DNA of 64,000 bases from Micromonospora costi. Lineage in GTDB: Bacteria > Actinomycetota > Actinomycetes > Mycobacteriales > Micromonosporaceae. The notes beneath the pieces were generated by a model. It searched no databases, was not told the DNA's origin, and worked only from the letters and a program-made list of their open reading frames with translations. Shown piece after piece: positions 1 to 9,400 of the stretch. The translations under genes were made by a program, and so were the position numbers. The DNA is taken from the NCBI RefSeq assembly GCF_003626655.1, contig NZ_RBAN01000008.1:1-64000 (forward strand). Direction: 5' to 3'. Each line of letters starts with the position of its first letter. Positions within the stretch are counted from its first letter, which is position 1.

Positions 1-89
1 AAGGTGTCGGCGCCGTGGCGGGCGAGCGTGGCCAGATTCTCGTTGGCCGAGCTGTCGGCCCGCCGGTTGGTGATGGTCACGTCGGTCAT
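1..89 (-). CDS. 5' end of an unidentified gene cut by the window edge
   Basis: An ATG on the minus strand at 89-87 is preceded by a good ribosome site (AGGAG about 6 bases upstream). It opens a frame that stays open to the edge and gives only 29 residues, starting MTDVTITNRRADSS. This is too little to assign a family. It is divergent from the dicarboxylate carrier gene, so the two may share a control region and a metabolic theme, but that is inference. Confidence 0.55.
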   Translation of the reverse strand, partial: MTDVTITNRRADSSANENLATLARHGADT

Positions 90-204
90 CTCGGTGCTCC
101 TGTCGGCGTCGACGATCTCGAAGCGAAAATACCGGGTTCGCGGCAAATGTCGCCGGCCCGCGCGCCAGTGGGCGTCCTTCGATCCGCTCCACACCCCGAA
201 AGGC

Positions 205-239
205 TTGCGTGAGCCAGGTCACAGTCGGATCATCGACAG
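205..239 (+). promoter_or_regulatory. Candidate promoter for a leaderless carrier mRNA
   Basis: TTGCGT at 205-210 and GATCAT at 228-233 are separated by exactly 17 bases. Six bases (CGACAG) then lead to the ATG at 240. That puts the expected transcription start on the ATG itself, and there is no Shine-Dalgarno sequence before it. The same geometry recurs at 50.25 kb. The -10 match is only moderate. Confidence 0.35.
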
Positions 240-1904
240 ATGGCAGACATCGATGCCGATGGACGCGACTCGCGCACGACCGTACCCGAGCAGCGACGCG
301 ACGGCCGCGCGGACGAGCCGGCTCAGGTCGACGTCGACCAGGCGTTACTCGGTGGTGCCACCTACCGCGGCCTGGCCGAGCAGCGGCTCTCCCCCGCCGA
401 GGAACGCTTCGAGCGGCGCCGCCGCACGGTGGGCCTCGTCCTCGCGCCGGTCCTGGCGCTGATCTTCCTCGCCCTGCCGCTGGACATGCCGCCCAGCCAG
501 CAGACCCTCGCCGGGATCCTGATCGGCGTGATCGCGTTGTGGATCACCGAGGCGGTGCCCATCCCGGTCGGCGGCCTCATCGGGGTCGGCGTGATCGTGC
601 TGATGGGCGTCGCCCCGGCCGGCGACGTGCTGCAACCGTTCGGCTCCTCGACCGTGTTCACCTTCATCGGCGCCTTCATCCTCGCCCAGGCCATGCTCAA
701 ACACGGCCTGGCGCAACGGTTCGCGTTCCGCATCCTGTCGCTGCCCGGGGTCGGCAGGACCACCGGCCGGGTGGTCATCGCCTTCGGTGTCATCACGTGC
801 CTGCTGTCGGCGTTCGTGTCCAACACCGCGACGGTGGCGATGCTGCTGCCCACCGCGCTCGGCATCCTCGCCGTCATCGCCAAACTGCTGCAGAGCCGCG
901 GCCTCAGCAAGCCGGGCTGGGACCCGACCCGGCTGCGGGTGGGCTTCGCGCTGATGCTGATGCTGGCGTACGGGGCGAGCGTCGGCGGCCTGCTCACGCC
1001 CGTGGGCACACCGCCCAACCTGATCGGTCGGGCCCTCATCGAGGAGGCCACCGGGGAGCGCATCTCGTTCGCCGATTGGATGATCACGGCGTTCCCGATC
1101 TGCCTCGCCATGTTCCTGGTGCTGGCGACCATCCTGCTGCTGCTCAACAAGCCGGAGATCCGCCGCATCGAGGGCGTCGAGGAGTACGTCGCCGCCGAGC
1201 GGGCACGGCTGGGCAAGCTGTCCCGGGCCGAGAAGAACACCCTCATCGCGTTCGCCGTGACGGTCTCACTGTGGATCTTCCCGGGCATCGTCGCGCTGGT
1301 CGCCGGCACCGAGTCCCGCGTCTACGAGACGGTCAGCGGCCGGCTCAACGAGGGCATCGTCGCCGTGCTCGGCGCGTCGCTGCTCTTCCTGCTGCCCACC
1401 GACTGGCGCAGCCGCGAGTACACGCTCAACTGGAGCGACGCCGCCCGCATCGACTGGGGCACGATCCTCCTGTTCGGCACCGGCATCATCTTCGGCGCGC
1501 TGCTCGACGACACCGGCCTCGCCGAGACCATCGGCAACGCCAGCTCCGACTGGCTCGGCCTGACCAACGCCTTCGCCATCACCGCGTTCGCCGTGCTGCT
1601 GGCCATCATCATCTCCGAGACGACCAGCAACACCGCCTCCGCCGCGGTCGTCGTACCCATCGTGATCCCGGTCGCCGCGGCCGCCGGCGTGGATCCGTTC
1701 GTACCCGCCCTCGCGGCCACCTTCGCGGCGTCCTTCGGCTTCATGCTGCCCGTGTCGACACCGCAGAACGCCGTGGTGTACGGCTCCGGCACCGTGCCGA
1801 TCACGCGGATGATCCGGTCCGGCGCCTCGTTCGACGTCATCGGGGCCATCCTCATCCTCCTGCTGCTGCCCCTCATGGTCGCCGTCGTGGGGCTCGGCCG
1901 ATGA
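240..1904 (+). CDS. SLC13/DASS-family dicarboxylate transporter
   Basis: 554-residue polytopic membrane protein of the divalent anion:sodium symporter family, which imports C4-dicarboxylates such as malate, succinate or tartrate. After a hydrophilic head of about 60 residues come many hydrophobic segments and the two family-typical SNT motifs, one near residue 194 (SNTATVAMLLP) and one near 461 (TSNTASAAVVVP). These lie in the two inverted-repeat halves that bind substrate and sodium. Length is normal for the family. The ATG has no clear ribosome site, which fits a leaderless mRNA. The stop overlaps the start of the next gene by four bases (ATGA), so the dehydrogenase is translationally coupled. 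The pairing suggests D-malate or tartrate as substrate; this is inferred from context only. Confidence 0.88.
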   Translation: MADIDADGRDSRTTVPEQRRDGRADEPAQVDVDQALLGGATYRGLAEQRLSPAEERFERRRRTVGLVLAPVLALIFLALPLDMPPSQQTLAGILIGVIALWITEAVPIPVGGLIGVGVIVLMGVAPAGDVLQPFGSSTVFTFIGAFILAQAMLKHGLAQRFAFRILSLPGVGRTTGRVVIAFGVITCLLSAFVSNTATVAMLLPTALGILAVIAKLLQSRGLSKPGWDPTRLRVGFALMLMLAYGASVGGLLTPVGTPPNLIGRALIEEATGERISFADWMITAFPICLAMFLVLATILLLLNKPEIRRIEGVEEYVAAERARLGKLSRAEKNTLIAFAVTVSLWIFPGIVALVAGTESRVYETVSGRLNEGIVAVLGASLLFLLPTDWRSREYTLNWSDAARIDWGTILLFGTGIIFGALLDDTGLAETIGNASSDWLGLTNAFAITAFAVLLAIIISETTSNTASAAVVVPIVIPVAAAAGVDPFVPALAATFAASFGFMLPVSTPQNAVVYGSGTVPITRMIRSGASFDVIGAILILLLLPLMVAVVGLGR

Positions 1905-2959
1905 GCCAACGGATCGCCGTCATCCCGGGCGACGGCATCGGCGCCGAGGTCACCGACGCCGCCCGCGCCGTGCTCGACGCCGTCTGCCGCCGGCACGGCA
2001 TCGACCTCGACTACGACGAGTACGACTGGTCGTGTGACCGCTACCTGCGCGAGGGCACGATGATGCCCACCGACGGGTTGGCGGTGCTGCGGCCGTACGA
2101 CGCGATCCTGCTCGGCGCGGTCGGCGCGCCCGGCGTGCCCGACCACGTCTCGCTGTGGGGCCTGCTGATCCCGATCCGGCGGGCCTTCCGGCAGTACGTC
2201 AACCTGCGGCCGGTGCGGGTGTTCGACGGTGTCGACAGCCCGGTGCGGGACGCGCGGCCGGGTGAGGTCGACCTCGTCGTCGTACGGGAGAACGTGGAGG
2301 GTGAGTACAGCGAGATCGGCGGGCGGTTCGACCGCGGGCACCCCGAGGAGATGGCCGTGCAGGAGTCGGTGTTCACCCGGGCCGGGGTGAGCCGCATCGC
2401 CGACTACGCCTTCGAGTTGGCGCGCACCCGCCGCCGCCACGTCACCTCGGCCACCAAGTCCAACGGCATCGTGCACACCATGCCGTTCTGGGACGAGGTC
2501 GTGGCCGAACGGGCGGCCGCCTTCACCGACGTACGGTGGCGCGGCGAGCACATCGACGCGCTCGCCGCGAAGTTCGTGCTGCAACCGGGCAGCTTCGACG
2601 TGGTGGTGGCGTCCAACCTGTTCGGCGACATCCTCAGCGACCTCGCCGCGGCGGTGGCCGGCTCGATCGGCATCGCCCCGTCCGGCAACCTCGACCCCAC
2701 CCGCACGTACCCGTCGATGTTCGAGCCGGTGCACGGCTCGGCGCCGGACATCGCGGGCACGGGTGTGGCCAACCCGGTCGGCGCGGTGTGGTCGGCGGCC
2801 ATGATGCTCGACCACCTCGGGCACGGCGCGGCGGCGCGGGATGTGCTGGGGGCCATCGAGGCGACGCTGCGCGAGCCCGGTACGCGCACGCGCGACCTGG
2901 GCGGCACCGCCGGCACCCGGGAGGTGACGGCCGCCCTCGTCGACCGGCTGGACGGCTGA
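1901..2959 (+). CDS. Tartrate / D-malate-type decarboxylating dehydrogenase
   Basis: 352-residue protein of the isocitrate/isopropylmalate dehydrogenase superfamily. It starts IAVIPGDGIGAEV, as in DmlA/TtuC-type enzymes, and contains ATKSNGIVHTMPFWDEV and the metal-binding NLFGDILSDLAA segment. It also has the nucleotide-binding EPVHGSAPDIAGTG loop near residue 275. These enzymes oxidise and decarboxylate tartrate, D-malate or 3-isopropylmalate with NAD and Mn/Mg. The coupling with a DASS carrier, and no leucine genes nearby, favour tartrate/D-malate catabolism over LeuB. The start is the ATG in the ATGA overlap with the carrier stop. In-frame sequence upstream is only the shadow frame of the carrier gene. 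Confidence 0.85.
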   Translation: MSQRIAVIPGDGIGAEVTDAARAVLDAVCRRHGIDLDYDEYDWSCDRYLREGTMMPTDGLAVLRPYDAILLGAVGAPGVPDHVSLWGLLIPIRRAFRQYVNLRPVRVFDGVDSPVRDARPGEVDLVVVRENVEGEYSEIGGRFDRGHPEEMAVQESVFTRAGVSRIADYAFELARTRRRHVTSATKSNGIVHTMPFWDEVVAERAAAFTDVRWRGEHIDALAAKFVLQPGSFDVVVASNLFGDILSDLAAAVAGSIGIAPSGNLDPTRTYPSMFEPVHGSAPDIAGTGVANPVGAVWSAAMMLDHLGHGAAARDVLGAIEATLREPGTRTRDLGGTAGTREVTAALVDRLDG

Positions 2960-3088
2960 GAGCACGGCTCCGCGGCCCGCGCGCGGTCCACCATGCCACC
3001 GGACGGCCGCCACCTCGACGGGACAGCACACACCGCGAGCGGTTGGTAACGTCGCGGTGATCGTCGCGCTGTTCCTGGGGAGGGTCGC

Positions 3089-3490
3089 GTGTGGGCGGAC
3101 GAGGCTGCGCTGGACGCGGCGGCGCGGCGGCTGGGCGAGTGGGAAAAGGGCATCACCGACCGGGCGGCGCGAGCGAAGACGTTGTCATCGCAGGTGCAGG
3201 CGCTGAGCGGCACCGCGCGTAGCGCTGATCACCTCGTCGAGGTCACCGTCGACTCCAGCGGCGCCCTGGTCGCGCTCCGGCTCGACGAACGCACCCGGCA
3301 ACAGCCCGCCGCACGCACCGCCGCGCAGATCCTCGCCACGACCAAGGCCGCGCAGGCCGACCTGCTGCGGCAGGTCACCGCCGTCGCGACCGGGACGCTC
3401 GGCGACGACGACCCGACGGCGCAGGCGGTCGTCGACTCCTACCGACGCCGGTTGGACGCGGACACGGACGCCCCGGATGACCACCGGTGA
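3089..3490 (+). CDS. YbaB/EbfC-like nucleoid protein of a type VII cassette
   Basis: 133-residue protein with a GTG start behind GGGGAGGG at about 3077-3084. The middle segment (VEVTVDSSGALVALRLDERTR) is the beta-strand signature of YbaB/EbfC DNA-binding-type proteins, flanked by helices. In actinobacteria such short YbaB-like genes commonly open cassettes encoding EspC-like and large toxin proteins for ESX/type VII export. Here the stop overlaps the next start by 14 bases, consistent with an operon. The role is probably chaperone-like or regulatory, and is unproven. Confidence 0.7.
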   Translation: MWADEAALDAAARRLGEWEKGITDRAARAKTLSSQVQALSGTARSADHLVEVTVDSSGALVALRLDERTRQQPAARTAAQILATTKAAQADLLRQVTAVATGTLGDDDPTAQAVVDSYRRRLDADTDAPDDHR

Positions 3491-3797
3491 CGCCTTCCAG
3501 GTCGACCCCGACGATCTGACCGCGCACGCCGGGCGGCTCGACCGCCAGGCCGACAGCCTCGACACCGCCCGCCAGGCGGGACAGCACGTCCGGCTCGACG
3601 CCGATGCGTACGGGCAGCTCTGCGTACTGATGCCGATGCTGCTCGACGAACTGCAACGTACGGTCGTGGACGCCATCGGCGCGGCGGCCGAATCGGTCCG
3701 CGACACCGCCGGGAGGCTGCGTAACAGCGCCGAGCGTTATCGGGCCGCTGACGCGCACAGCGAACACCTGCTCGACCAGGTACGGCGTCAGTTGTGA
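3477..3797 (+). CDS. EspC/WXG100-like type VII secretion-associated protein
   Basis: 106-residue all-helical protein. The VDPDDLTAHAGRLDRQADSLD opening is typical of the EspC-like family of small type VII-exported partners, which have a helical hairpin. It overlaps the upstream YbaB-like gene by 14 bases and the downstream toxin gene by four (GTGA). It probably pairs with the N-terminal helical domain of the toxin to form the secretion substrate. The family call rests on helical pattern and context. Confidence 0.68.
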   Translation: MTTGDAFQVDPDDLTAHAGRLDRQADSLDTARQAGQHVRLDADAYGQLCVLMPMLLDELQRTVVDAIGAAAESVRDTAGRLRNSAERYRAADAHSEHLLDQVRRQL

Positions 3798-5071
3798 CCA
3801 ACCCACTCGTCGCATCCGCCGAGGACAGCCCGCCCAGCGCGTGGGCCGGCGTCTGGATTCTCGAAGACATCGAGCTCATCCACCAGGGCGTCCAGAACGG
3901 CAGTTGGATCGACGGCACTCTCGGCGTGGTGAGCGCCGGCCTCGACGCTCTCGCCTTCGTCTCCGATCCCGTCGGTGCCCTGCTCCAGTACGGCATCGCC
4001 TGGCTCATCGAGCACGTCAAACCCCTCAGCGAGGCCCTCGACTGGCTTGCCGGTGACCCGGCACAGATCACCGCGCACGCCCAGACCTGGCGCAACGTCG
4101 CCGCATCACTGCGCGACGAGGTCGACGCCCTCGCCGGCGCCGTCCGTAACGATGTCGCCGATTGGGGCGGCGCCGCCGGGGCCGCCTACCGCGCCTGGGC
4201 GACCGAGCAGCATCAGGCCATCGGCGGTCTCGCCGAGGGCGCCGACACGATGGCGACCATCACCGAGGCCACCGCGGGCCTCGTCGCCGCCGTCCGGCTC
4301 CTCGTCCGCGACGCCATCGCCACCTGCGTCTCCCGCCTCATCGTGTACGCGGCTGAACTTGTCGCCACCGCCGGGCTCGCCACACCACTGGTCGCCGAAC
4401 AGGTCACGACGCTGGTGGCGTCCTGGGCCGCTCGGATCGCGCGGCTGCTGCGAGCCTTGATTAACAGCCTGCGCCGCCTCATCCCCGAAGTCCGCCGCCT
4501 CGCGGAACTGATCGAGAAGCTCAAGCAGGCGCTCGGCCGACTCAGAGGTTCGTCTGACGCGCATCCCGTTCGGGTCGCAGAAGAGGGGATGGTTCATGGC
4601 GGCCACACCACACGACCTCGCAACGTCGCCGACTACGATCGTCAAGAGCGTTGGGCCGGTGAGGCATACGAGGCGATTCGTCAAGAGGAGGACGCTGATG
4701 CCATAGCACGGCATGTGGTTGACGCCCCTCGGCTCGACGGCTCCCGAGGCTTCTCCCTGGACGAGATCCGGCAGATCCGTCGACACGTCTTTTTCGAAGA
4801 GCACCCCATGGACGACTATGCGGGCGGCATCATCCATCAGCGATACGACCCAAGCGCGCCGATGGCCGAAGCATGGCTGCGCCTCCGTCGTGGCAGCCCA
4901 CTGCCGGAAGACTATGCATTGCTCGAGCACGAGTTGGCCGAATCCAACTATTACCGCACGCACCCGCAGGCGGACTATCGAGAGGCTCACGCCGCGGCGA
5001 ACCGTATATCGAATTGGGAGAGATCGGTTCCCGATCCAACCTACGAGGACTACTCGATCTTCAGAGGATAG
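3794..5071 (+). CDS. Type VII-secreted polymorphic toxin, putative
   Basis: 425 residues, GTG start inside the GTGA overlap. Residues 1-200 form a WXG100/PPE-like helical export region with a WGG turn (DVADWGGAAGAAY, about 118-130). A helical linker runs to about 250. The C-terminal ~150 residues differ in character: polar, lower GC, with RRHVFFEEHP, LEHELAESNYY (379-387) and YREAHAAANRISNWE. The repeated His/Glu positions (HELAE 379-383, H399) suggest a metal-dependent or nuclease-like catalytic tip, but I cannot name the family, and HExxE is not a canonical zincin HExxH. Four-base overlap upstream and a three-base gap to a small gene downstream give the standard toxin-immunity layout. Confidence 0.7.
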   Translation: MTNPLVASAEDSPPSAWAGVWILEDIELIHQGVQNGSWIDGTLGVVSAGLDALAFVSDPVGALLQYGIAWLIEHVKPLSEALDWLAGDPAQITAHAQTWRNVAASLRDEVDALAGAVRNDVADWGGAAGAAYRAWATEQHQAIGGLAEGADTMATITEATAGLVAAVRLLVRDAIATCVSRLIVYAAELVATAGLATPLVAEQVTTLVASWAARIARLLRALINSLRRLIPEVRRLAELIEKLKQALGRLRGSSDAHPVRVAEEGMVHGGHTTRPRNVADYDRQERWAGEAYEAIRQEEDADAIARHVVDAPRLDGSRGFSLDEIRQIRRHVFFEEHPMDDYAGGIIHQRYDPSAPMAEAWLRLRRGSPLPEDYALLEHELAESNYYRTHPQADYREAHAAANRISNWERSVPDPTYEDYSIFRG

Positions 5072-5074
5072 GCC

Positions 5075-5305
5075 ATGGGAATGATGGTAGCGGCGCGGCG
5101 GGTGGAGACCGCGACGAGCGTCGTGCGGTACGAGTTCGGATTCGAGGATCACTTCGACCGGGTCCTGACAATCGATCCGACGACCCTTGAGGCGCGCGTC
5201 GAGGACGGGAACTTCGATTCCGCGGCGAGCGCCATCACGGCGAAGATTGTCAACGCCTGGCGGTCAGGTGGCGAATTCCCGCCGCGGATCATCTTCGCAA
5301 GTTGA
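5075..5305 (+). CDS. Presumed immunity protein for the upstream toxin
   Basis: 76-residue acidic/neutral protein beginning three bases after the toxin stop, with AGAGGA upstream of the ATG. It has no signal peptide and no recognised domain. Its lower-GC composition matches the 3' third of the toxin gene, suggesting the pair travelled together. The immunity function is inferred purely from position and size. Confidence 0.5.
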   Translation: MGMMVAARRVETATSVVRYEFGFEDHFDRVLTIDPTTLEARVEDGNFDSAASAITAKIVNAWRSGGEFPPRIIFAS

Positions 5306-5625
5306 GTCCGCTGGCCATCGGCCCCGACGTATTCGGCCTCGCCTAGGCGTACCACTGGTCGGTTCAGCCGCGGGCCGGCTTCTACCGTGATCACCAGCGA
5401 GCCGTCCACACTCTGTAGTCAAAACGTCAGATCTGATCATGGACGCACGCCCCGGCGTAGGCTGCTCGACTGCGACCCAGGTGGACACTGCTCGCCCCTC
5501 CCCGCCACAGGCGTCTCAATCAACGAGTTCGCCCATCAACACGGTGTCCACCATTCAACGACCTGACTGACGGTTCGCTCAGCTGGTCGAGTGGGCGCCT
5601 TGACGCGATGGCGAAGGAGCAAGGC
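5306..5625. other. Intergenic region with no recognised gene
   Basis: About 320 bases between the immunity-like gene and the EcsC-like gene. Base composition is mixed, with lower-GC patches around 5400-5450. No convincing coding frame, RNA gene or strong hairpin was seen. It presumably holds the promoter of the gene starting at 5626. Confidence 0.5.
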
Positions 5626-6357
5626 ATGGCAGCAGGTGCCCTCGACGGACCAGTTCCGGAGGCAGCCGTACGTGGGCAGCGCGTCCTCGATCTTCTGGAC
5701 AAGGCGATCGCCGTCCAGAGCCCGCTGGTGCGCAAGAACATCGCCCGGGCTCGCCAGCGGAATCCGGAGGCGACACCAGCAGAGGTGATCCGCAACCTGG
5801 AACGGATGTACGTCAGCGCCTTGGCCGGGACGGGTGCGGCGGTGGGAGGAGCCGCCGCCGCGCCCGGCGTCGGTACGGGCGTCGCGCTGGCGCTGTCGGC
5901 CGGCGAGGTTCTCTCGTCCCTTGAGCTGAGCGCCCTCTTCGCGCTCTCGATCGCCGAAGTCCACGGCGTCCGCATCGATGAGATCGAACGCCGACGAACG
6001 ATCGTGATGGGCATCATGCTCGGCGGATCGGGCTCTGCCACCATTGGCAAGGTCGCCGAGCGTACAGGGCAACACTGGGGACGCCAGGTCGTCGCCAAGG
6101 TACCTCTCGAGACGCTGCGTCAGATCAACAAGATCTTGGGGAAGAACTTCATCACGAAGTACGGGACCAAGCAGGGAATCATCGTTTTCGGTCGAGTGGC
6201 ACCGTTCGGTATCGGTGCCGTGATTGGGGGTGGCGCCAACGCTGCCCTCGCCACCCTGGCTGTACGCGCCGGCCGTCGCGCATTCGGGCCGCCCCCGACG
6301 TCATGGCCGGAGCAGACGGCGGACACAGCGCCGACGTCCGAGGACTCGCAGGACTGA
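5626..6357 (+). CDS. EcsC-like glycine-rich membrane-associated protein
   Basis: 243 residues from the second in-frame ATG, chosen because AAGGAG sits six bases before it; the ATG at 5608 has no ribosome site. An N-terminal helical part (residues 20-60) is followed by a glycine/alanine-rich segment (GTGAAVGGAAAAPGVGTG). A second Gly-rich stretch (VAPFGIGAVIGGGANAAL) lies near the C-terminus. This pattern resembles EcsC-type proteins, whose role is poorly known. The polar tail is Thr/Ser/Glu rich. It lies convergent to the giant helicase gene. Family assignment is moderate; function unassigned. Confidence 0.6.
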   Translation: MAAGALDGPVPEAAVRGQRVLDLLDKAIAVQSPLVRKNIARARQRNPEATPAEVIRNLERMYVSALAGTGAAVGGAAAAPGVGTGVALALSAGEVLSSLELSALFALSIAEVHGVRIDEIERRRTIVMGIMLGGSGSATIGKVAERTGQHWGRQVVAKVPLETLRQINKILGKNFITKYGTKQGIIVFGRVAPFGIGAVIGGGANAALATLAVRAGRRAFGPPPTSWPEQTADTAPTSEDSQD

Positions 6358-6398
6358 CCCTCGGTGCGCGGGAGGGCGGCGAACACCCGCCTCCGCCA

Positions 6399-6414
6399 CC
6401 GGAGTCCACTCCGG
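6399..6414. terminator. Short hairpin between convergent genes
   Basis: CCGGAGT and ACTCCGG form a seven-base-pair stem with a two-base centre. It lies between the stops of the EcsC-like gene (6357) and the helicase gene (6434, minus strand). It could serve both strands, but there is no T-run, so termination is only plausible. Confidence 0.35.
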
Positions 6415-6433
6415 GGAACTGGTTCTCCTGCCG

Positions 6434-9400
6434 TCAACCGAGCGTGAGGCGGCCGTCCTGGTCGTAGCGGAGACGGCCGCTGGTCACGGCGACGTGCAGA
6501 CCGTACCGGAGCAGTTTGTCAATCTTGTCGGTACGCCGGCGGTAGCCGAGCCGCTCAAGGCCGGCGCGCAACAGCCGCTCCTCGTCCATGCTCGGTACGC
6601 CGTGCAGCGCGTGCACGAAGGCGTTGGCCACCTCCTCCGGCGGGACCTCCTCGAACGCCCGGTCGTTGCTCGCCTGGGTGACCCGGTATCCCCGGTACGT
6701 CTGCGGGTCGGTGCCGTCCGGCCAGGCGTACCGGCCCACGGTCGGGTGGGCGTAGAGGCGCCGGGAGTCCACGAGCGCGAGCACGGCGAGGCGCCGGTCC
6801 TCGCGTGTCCGGAGGAAGCCGAACCGGGCGAGGGCCAGGCGGGCGAGGCGGTGCTGTTCGACGGGACCCTCCGCCTCGATGATCTCGCGGAGGGACTCGC
6901 GCATGAGCGCGCGTACCCGCTGGTCGGAAGCGAGAAGGTCGAGGTCGGCCTGGTCGCCGAGCGGCGTCGGGGCGTACGGGATGAAGGTGCGGACCGTGAT
7001 GTCGTCCGGCGCGGTCACCGACGTGACCGGCGCGGGCGGGGCGGCGAGGGCCGTGACGGGCGTCGGCACGCCGACCTGATCGCCGTCCGCCGCGAGAAGC
7101 GGTTGCGCTGTTCCCGTCGGTGACGGCGGAACCTCGACATCGGCTGCGGATCGCGGCTGGGGCAGGGCGACATCGGCGTCCGGCGCGGCATCGCTCGCGG
7201 GCTCGGGCGTCGGGGCGACAGCCGCCGGCAAGGCACCGGTCGCGGGTGCCTCGGCGCGGGCGACCGCCTCGTCGACGCGGTCGAGCAGAGCGGACCGGTC
7301 GTGGATCCACGCCGGCAGCCAGAAGCGGACGACCTCCGGCCAGCCCATGATCGAGCGGAGCAGTGTGGGCGCCGAGTCGCGGTCGGCCACCGTCGGGCGG
7401 GCGCCCCAGTCAGGACCGTCCAGCATGACGGCCACCTGCCAACGCGGCGATCCCGGTGCGCGGACAGCGATGTCGACCGTGAAGTCTGACAGGCCGTGCG
7501 AGGTACGAACCTCGTGGCCGCGCTCGCGCAGTGCCGAGGCGACCGCCTCGCGGATCCGGCTGCGCCGCTCGGTGCGGTCGGTGGCGAGGTCACCCAGGCG
7601 GTCGGCACCCGCGGCGGCCATCTCGCAGTACGCGCGCAGGTGCTGGGTGCCCACCGCAGACGTCCGGGACAGGTCGATGTCCGACGGGTCGAACGAGGAG
7701 TAGAGGACGACCTGGCGGCGGGCCCGGGTGATGGCCACGTTGAGTCGCCGCTCTCCGCCGGCCTGGCTGAGCGGACCGAAGTTCAGTGGGAGCTGTCCGG
7801 TCTCCGGGTTGGTGGAGAAGGCCAACGAGAACAGGATCACGTCGCGTTCGTCGCCCTGCACGTTCTCCAGGTTCTTGACGAAGATCGGCTCGGCGACCGC
7901 ACCGGAGAGGTGCTCGCGGATGATCGGGTCGGCGCTGTCCTCCAGAAGGTTGAGGATGAGGTCCCGCTGCTGGATGTTGAAGGTCACCACGCCGACCGAC
8001 TGGGCTGCGGTGGCCGGATCGTGCAGGCGCCGGGTGATGTCGGCGAGGATCGCCCGTGCCTCGACATCGTTCGTGCGGGAGCCGCCCCGGTCGTACTGGC
8101 CGTCGACCCGGCGCCAGGTGATGCCGGCGGAGCTGCTGGCACCGGGCGAGGGGAGGCTGGACAGCTTGTTGTCGTAGTAGTAGCGGTTGGAGAAGGCGAT
8201 GAGGGACTCGTCGTGGCTGCGGTAGTGCCAGGACAGCCACCGCTGCGGCAACCCTGACTCGACGGCCTCGCTGAGGATGCTCTCCAGGTCCTCGGGCACT
8301 GGTCCGTCGCCCTCGTCGACCTCGTCCGTGGTGTGGCTGGCCTGCATGGTGCTGCTCGGCGGCATCTGCCGCGAGTCGCCGACCACCACCACGGCGCTGC
8401 CCCGGCCCATCGCGCCGATCGCCTCGGCCACCCGGATCTGCGACGCCTCGTCGAAGATGACCAGGTCGAAGCGTTGGCTTCCCGGTGCGAGGAAGTTCGC
8501 CGCCGACGCGGGGCTGACGAGCACACAGGGCGTCAGCGCCAGCACGGCGTCCGCGTACTGCGCGAACAGTTCCCGGAAGGACCTGCCGCCGCGCTTGCGA
8601 CGCAGTTCGGCGGCGAAGTCGGCGAAGCGACCCCGACGGTCGGTCGGGCTGAAGGGGCGGCGGCGGATCAGCACCGAGGGCAGGCGCTCGGGCAGCGCCG
8701 ACCGCAGCTGATCGGCGGAGGCCTCGAACTGGGCGATCTCGTCGTCGTGCAGCTCCGGGTCGAAGTACTGCAGGCCGCCGGCCCGCACCCGTTCGGCGAG
8801 GGAGGCCGCAGCGACCCCCCGGCGGTAGATCTCCTCGGCGAGCTGGCCGTTCACCTCGCCACAGAGCAGCTGGGACCGGTAGTCGGTCAGACCGGCGGAC
8901 GCGAGCACATCGGCGTGGGCGAGGACGGTGGCCCAGCGCCGTAGCGGGAACAGCTCCTCGGTGTGCAGGTCGTGGAGCCAGGTCGCGCCGTCCCGGTGCC
9001 AGGCGTCGACCCAGTGGGTGTTCGAGGCCCACAGGGCCAGCTCCGGTTCCCCGGAATGCAGCACGCCGCGCCAGGCCCGCCACCGGGAGGCGACCCGGTC
9101 CAGCAGGGCGGCGTCGACGTCGGTGATCCCCCGCTGGAACGCGTCCCAGGCCTGCGGGTGCCGAGCCAGCAGCGCCCGGCCGGCCCGGGTCGCCTCGACC
9201 GCCTCGGTCAGCCGCTCCTGCGCGTCCGGGTTCGTCGGCTGCCACCCGGGCAGGTACAGGCCGCCCAGCGCGGCCGCGTTCTGGTGCAGCGCGGCGGCCT
9301 GCGCTTGGGCGGCGACCAGGCGGCCGGTGGTCACCTCGATCCGCTCGGCGTCGAGCGTCGCGCCGGCGACCAGGTACACGGCCAGCTTGTCGGCGACCGC

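Noticed and set aside
209..2959. One long plus-strand open frame spanning both the carrier and dehydrogenase genes
   Set aside because: Its first part is Arg/Pro-rich shadow of the carrier gene; only the section from 1901 is real.
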